Assembly (NCBI GenBank): GCA_013399855.1
Contig: VXAY01000773.1
Location: 88,357 to 152,356, forward strand
Reading direction: 5' to 3'
DNA length: 64,000 nucleotides
DNA from: Oxyruncus cristatus
Taxonomy: Eukaryota > Chordata > Aves > Passeriformes > Cotingidae
Below, piece after piece: positions 60,343 through 64,000 of the stretch. Made by a program: the position numbers and the translations under genes. Under the pieces are notes generated by a model that had not been told where the DNA came from, ran no database searches, and saw only the letters and a program-made list of their open reading frames with translations. The stretch's first letter is position 1. Each line of letters starts with the position of its first letter.

Positions 60343-60532
60343 GGATAAAAGAAGGGAAAAGGGAGGAAGGAAAAAAAAGGGAAGAATGTAAAAAAGAATA
60401 AAAGGGGAAAAAGAAAAAAGGGGAAAAGAAAAAAAGGGGCAAAAGAGGGAAAACGGAAAAAAAAGAAAAGTAGAAAGGGGGGGAAAGTCAAAAAGGGGAA
60501 AAAAGAAAAAAGGGGAAGGGAAAAGGGGGGGA

Positions 60533-60533
60533 N
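60533..60533. other. Single-base N (assembly join)
   Basis: This second isolated N lies exactly where the repeated block A ends, shortly before the second copy of block B starts. Confidence 0.9.
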
Positions 60534-60885
60534 AGGGAAAAAAAGAAAAAGGGGGAAGGGAAAAGGGGGGGAAGGAAGAAAGAGTTAAGAGAAAAAAGGA
60601 AAAGAAGGGACAAGGAGGGAAGAAGTAAAAAGAGGAAAAATGCAAAAAAGGATAAAAGGGAAAAAGAAAATGGGGGAAAGGAAAAAGGGGGCAAAAGGAT
60701 AAAGGAGGAAAGGAAAATAGGAGAGAAGGAAGAAAGGGTTAAGAGAAAAAAAGGAAATGGAAAGAAGGGAAAAGGGAGGAAGAAGAAAAAATGTAAAAAA
60801 GGATAAAAGGGAAAAAAGGGGGGAAAAGAGACAAAAAAAAAAAAAAAGAAAAAAAGGTAGAAAGAGGGGAAAGGCAAACAGGAGC

Positions 60886-61270
60886 CTTGTTTCCCTGCTG
60901 GAAGCAGAGCCCCTTCGGCCCAGCCCCGGGTCTTCTCGGCACCGCCCGGATTATCCCGTTCCCCTGCCGGAATGGTCGGGCCCCGGGGCCCGGCTGCAGA
61001 AGTGGATGCAATGCATCTGTATTTTGGGTACTCTATTTATTGGAAGTAACTTATGTTATTTATTTGGGCCCCTCCTGCGCCCTTTTGTACATTATTTATT
61101 GACCCTGCGGGGCCGAGGGCAGGTGACTTTTATTGCGTTTGTACCATTTATCCTGAACTTTGAGGGGAAGGGAATTAATAAATAATAATAATAAAAAAAG
61201 CTGTTTGATATTATTTTTGTTAAACAAACCCAAACTCGGGTGTGAGCTGTTCAAAGTGGAAATAAAAGGA
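60886..61270 (+). promoter_or_regulatory. Candidate 3'-UTR end with AU-rich elements and poly(A) signals
   Basis: After the purine tract the composition changes abruptly. There is a GC-rich part, then an AT-rich part with CTATTTATTGG, TTATTTATTTGG and ATTATTTATTGA, which are ATTTA-type instability motifs. AATAAA hexamers follow at 61177-61182, 61190-61195 and 61261-61266. This is what the end of a plus-strand 3' UTR looks like, and NRTN is the only plus-strand gene seen upstream. A 5.8-kb NRTN 3' UTR is an inference; it could belong to an unseen transcript. Confidence 0.45.
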
Positions 61271-61479
61271 GGATTCTGTGGACTTCTCCCTGGGAATTGT
61301 CATCTGTGGGAGTTGAGGAATGTTCAGCCCCGCCCGCCATGGGGATGGGAGTGGGCAAGGAAAAAGGGAATTTGGGAAATTTTGGGGGATCACCCCAGGA
61401 ATAATCAGCTTTGCTCACTTGAGAGAAAGGAGCTTCCAGCTGGGTTGTATCAAAGGTGAGCCAATTCTGGGAAAAATCA
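61271..61479. other. Unassigned sequence between purine tracts
   Basis: Nothing recognisable is seen here. Confidence 0.4.
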
Positions 61480-61815
61480 CATGGAAGGGGAAGAGGGGAA
61501 AGGGAAGAGGAGAAAGGGAAAGGGAAGAGGAAGGAAAGTGGAAAGGAAGAAAGTAAAGAATATAAGAAAAAGAAATAAGAAAGGGAAGGGAAAGGGAAGG
61601 GGAAAGGGAAAAGGAAGGAGAAGGAAAGTGGAAAGGAAGAAAAAAAGAAAATAATAAAAAGAAATAAGAGAGGGAAGGGAAAGGGAAAGGGAAAGGGAGA
61701 GAAAAATAAAAAGGGAGAGGAAAAGAAGAGGAGAAATAAAGAAAAAAGAAAAAAGAAAAAGAGGGAAAAGAGGAGAGAGAGAAGAAGAAGAAAAAAAGAA
61801 AAAAAAAAAAAAAAA
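61480..61815. repeat. Second polypurine tract
   Basis: It is built from GGGAAAGGGAAGGGG and GGAAAGTGGAAAGGAAGAAA units, with a ~75-base internal repetition (the pieces near 61530 and 61625 are alike), and ends in a poly(A) run of about 17 bases. Confidence 0.9.
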
Positions 61816-63290
61816 GGTTTTGAGAAGATCAGCCAGAAGAACAGTTCCACTTGCTCCTGGGGCAGCAGTTCTGTGGTCAAAAACACATTTTATTTTATTC
61901 TATTTTACAGAGAAAACACCTCCCAGGCCCCGGCTGGGCTCTCGCGGTGCTGCTCCTCGGGACGATAGTGGGGCTCAGTATTTTTTTGGGATGAAATATT
62001 GCAGTTTCCAGTCCCACCCTCCCCCCTCCACCCCGGTCCCACCTCAGCCCCTTCTCCCTGTTCCTGGTTCCCAGGAGCTCTCCGGGAGAGGAATCAGAGC
62101 CAACCTGTTGTTTGAGCCACATTTTAGCATCATTTGACCCCATTCCATAAATTAATAGGATTAAAGGTGGATTGTCCCCATTTAGCACGTGCAACCCCCC
62201 AGGTTAACACACCAATTACCCCTAATTAACAGCAATTACCCCCAATTAACAGCTATTACCCTTTTTAAGACCCTCCACCCCCATTTAACACATATTTTGG
62301 CATTTGAGGTGCAGGGAAATGCCCAAATCCTATCCCTTAACACATCATCCGTCCAGAAAAATATGATTTATTTTATTATTCACTCAAAAATAAGTTCAAA
62401 CTATCTCGTGCCCATGTGAGAACAGGTATAAGCTCCCGAATTTCTTGGAAAACCCCCCATTTAAGGCAAAGCCAACAACTTGCGGGGCTTGGCAGGGGAT
62501 AACATGGAACAACCGGAGGGGGGAAGAGACAAAAAGAAGGAAAGGTTTATAGTGTTTTTTTGAGAATGGAAAAAAAGGTCTGTTTATATTCCCCCCTCAT
62601 GCCACCCAGAGTCCTGACAGCCTCGGCCGAGTCAAGCATTCCCACTCTGAGCTCTGCTCTGTAAATATTTTAGGAAGAATCTTTGGAGAGTCATAAATCT
62701 CCAGGAGAAGGAACCCAATGAAAGCCCAAATCCTGCTGCCAGCCCGTCCAAAAATGAATAAATAAATATTAAAAAAGAAAAGGACAAAATGTAGTTTAAT
62801 GACCAAAAGGGAAAAAAGGCTGCTTGGAAAATCTGACTATTCCAAGAGCACAAAGAAAAATAAATCAGAATGAAAACAATGGTTGCAGGAAAAAAATGTG
62901 AAGTTGGGATGAGCTGGGCTGGGATCAGGGATGATTTTGGGTGTAATTTCTTGTAGATGAGGTGTGTGCTGTCAACTTCCATTGTGTAAGTGGCAAATTT
63001 TTGTCGCTTTAGGTAAAGGGTTTTCATTTAAGCCCCAGCTTAAAAATCTCAGCCCCCAGGGGATGTTCTGGATCCCTGTGGTCATTCTGCAATGGAAAAA
63101 GGAATAAGCAGGAAATGGGATGCTCCGAGTGTTCAACCCCCACCAATCAGTTGGAGCTTCTCCAAATGACTTCCCAGTAAGGAAAAATGAGGGGAATATA
63201 AACCCAGCCTGACATCCAACCAGAAAACATGGAATAAAAGTGAAGGTGAGTGTGGAGTTTGCAAGTCTTTGGAAAAACCCAAAACCATCG
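61816..63290 (-). other. Possible 3' UTR or downstream flank of the fucosyltransferase gene
   Basis: The interval is AT-rich and has no coding exon. On the minus strand AATAAA appears as TTTATT at 61889-61894, 61894-61899 and 62367-62372, so it could hold the FUT polyadenylation site. Tracts such as 'TTAACAGCAATTACCCC' repeated at about 62206-62260 are minor short repeats. The assignment to FUT is inferred from position and strand only. Confidence 0.35.
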
Positions 63291-63545
63291 AGATGTGATT
63301 CCTCTCCCAATATTTGGCAGTGGATCCAAAAATTCCTCAGTCAAGAGGTGATTTCTCCCCCAATATTTGTTAGTGGATCCAGAAGTTCCTCAACCAAGAG
63401 GTGGTTCCTCAACCAAGAAGTGGTTCCTCTCCCAATATTTGGCAGTGGATCCAAAAATCCTTCAGCCAAGAGGTGGTTCCTTCTCCCCAACATTTGTAGT
63501 GGATCCAAAATTTCCTCAGCCAAGAGGATCTCCCAATATTTGGTC
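63291..63545. repeat. ~53-bp tandem repeat just downstream of the FUT stop codon
   Basis: Four copies contain TCCCAATATTTGGCAGTGGATCC followed in pieces by AAAAATTCCTCAGCCAAGAGG. The GTGGATCC cores lie at about 63320, 63373, 63445 and 63499. The larger second interval is explained by an extra 19-base partial copy (CTCAACCAAGAAGTGGTTC). It sits 55 bases 3' of the FUT reading frame. Confidence 0.9.
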
Positions 63546-63599
63546 CAACCATCCCTCGAGGTTGCAGGGGGGACAAAGGGGTTGTTGAGCAAACAACGG
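63546..63599. other. Short spacer 3' of the FUT stop codon
   Basis: Unique sequence between the FUT stop and the 53-bp repeat, with no poly(A) signal on the minus strand. Confidence 0.4.
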
Positions 63600-64000
63600 T
63601 CACACAAACCAGCTGGCCAGGTCCGGCACCACACGATACCTAGCCTGGGTGGTGTGTAGGAAGTGACAGGCCCTGCAGAGCCGCCAGGTCCAGCCCGTCC
63701 TCACCACTGGCTGGAACCACTGGTGCCACTGGAAGTACCTGCAGTACCTCTCGGGGTCCCAGCCAAGCTCCCATAGCAACCAAGCCAGGTCCTGGGCACT
63801 GCCGAAATCATCCCCCGATGAAGGAGTCGGGGGGCAGGAAGTGCTCGTAGTTCTGCCGAGGAGGCCCCAGCACAACCGGGACAATGCCGGAGGACAGTGC
63901 GTTCCTCCAGAGCTTCTCGGCGATGTAATCCTCATGCTGCAAGTTCTCGAAGGCCAGGTAGAAGCAGTACTGGGACACGGTGGGGAGGAGTTGCTCCCGG
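63600..64000 (-). CDS. Alpha-1,3/4-fucosyltransferase (FUT3/5/6-like), C-terminal part, frameshifted
   Basis: This is the end of a Golgi type-II membrane glycosyltransferase (family GT10) that transfers fucose from GDP-fucose to GlcNAc in Lewis-type glycans. Going down the minus strand it encodes the GT10 donor-binding motif [20 protein letters not shown] (63895-63954), then [22 protein letters not shown]. After a break it continues in another frame with [27 protein letters not shown] and a final WFV before TGA (63600-63602). The order and the CxxC near the end match mammalian FUT3/5/6. At 63812-63816 (C5 on plus, G5 on minus) four bases lie where six (His-Val in relatives) are expected, so the upstream frame hits TGA at once. 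It is either a sequencing or assembly indel or a true pseudogene. The rest of the gene, usually one coding exon, lies beyond 64000. Confidence 0.88.
   Translation of the reverse strand, partial: GSNSSPPCPSTASTWPSRTCSMRITSPRSSGGTHCPPALSRLCWGLLGRTTSTSCPPTPSSGDDFGSAQDLAWLLWELGWDPERYCRYFQWHQWFQPVVRTGWTWRLCRACHFLHTTQARYRVVPDLASWFV

Larger units (their letters stand above)
59215..60885. repeat. 1.65-kb polypurine (A/G) tract
   Basis: The plus strand is almost entirely A and G, in runs such as GGGAAAAAGG, with only scattered T or C. Its complement gives long Phe/Leu/Pro/Ser-rich frames and the plus strand gives Lys/Glu/Arg/Gly-rich frames, all artefacts of composition. Single Ns sit at 60342 and 60533. 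Long perfect mirror-like purine tracts can form triplex DNA and are hard to sequence, which fits the broken assembly here. Confidence 0.95.

Noticed and set aside
59055..60885. Long Phe/Leu/Pro/Ser-rich minus-strand frames that look like membrane proteins
   Set aside because: They are translations of a pyrimidine-rich strand, change frame freely and have no start or conserved sequence.
60886..61185. 142-codon plus-strand frame ending in 'ILNFEGKGINK'
   Set aside because: It begins in the purine repeat and runs through AU-rich, UTR-like sequence. Hydrophobic residues come from T-rich codons.
1..64000. CRISPR arrays, prokaryotic operons, tRNA or rRNA genes, intact retroviral genes
   Set aside because: None was seen. 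The tandem arrays have no spacer structure, and the CR1 copies are 5'-truncated without reverse transcriptase domains.

Overview
The window looks like nuclear DNA from a bird, probably a gene-poor stretch next to GC-rich genes on a microchromosome. About twenty-five truncated CR1 (chicken repeat 1) LINE copies lie on both strands. Many keep the diagnostic 3' end, a 'CCATTCCATGATTCTATGA'-type tail. No prokaryotic operons, ribosome binding sites, CRISPR arrays, rRNA or tRNA genes were seen. Two scaffold gaps (38877-39084 and 51779-51842) and two single-N joins (60342 and 60533) show that this is a draft assembly.

Layout. From 1 to about 38.3 kb there is no recognisable protein-coding exon. The DNA is unique sequence with CR1 fragments, a 40-bp minisatellite (30181-30380) and several AT-rich blocks dense in TAAT/ATTA motifs that resemble conserved non-coding or enhancer DNA. 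At 38.36-39.33 kb there is a very GC-rich, CpG-dense island interrupted by a 208-base gap. It is the best promoter candidate in the window. From 39.3 to 52.7 kb there is more non-coding DNA with CR1 pieces and a 22-bp minisatellite (48.12-48.43 kb).

The one complete coding gene is neurturin (NRTN, + strand), a GDNF-family ligand. It has two coding exons, 53330-53564 and 54959-55407, joined by a phase-1 intron that carries a 36-bp minisatellite. The predicted precursor is 227 aa: a signal peptide, a pro-region with a long serine run, an RRKR processing site, and a 102-aa mature domain with all seven cystine-knot cysteines. Its downstream flank holds several tandem repeats and a 1.65-kb purine-only-like tract that appears falsely duplicated at the single-N joins. 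A candidate 3'-UTR end with ATTTA motifs and AATAAA signals lies at about 61.0-61.27 kb.

At the right edge, on the minus strand, lies the C-terminal part of an alpha-1,3/4-fucosyltransferase of the FUT3/5/6 type (63600 to beyond 64000). One frameshift at a C5/G5 homopolymer interrupts it. The tail-to-tail NRTN/FUT arrangement matches the order known from human 19p13.3, so this is a conserved linkage group. The two genes are not known to work together: one product is a secreted neurotrophic ligand signalling through GFRalpha2/RET, the other a Golgi glycosyltransferase. I found no evidence for a wholly new system. The points most worth checking are the serine expansion and upstream mini-ORF of NRTN, the frameshift in the FUT gene, the assembly duplication, the CpG island, and the candidate non-coding elements.
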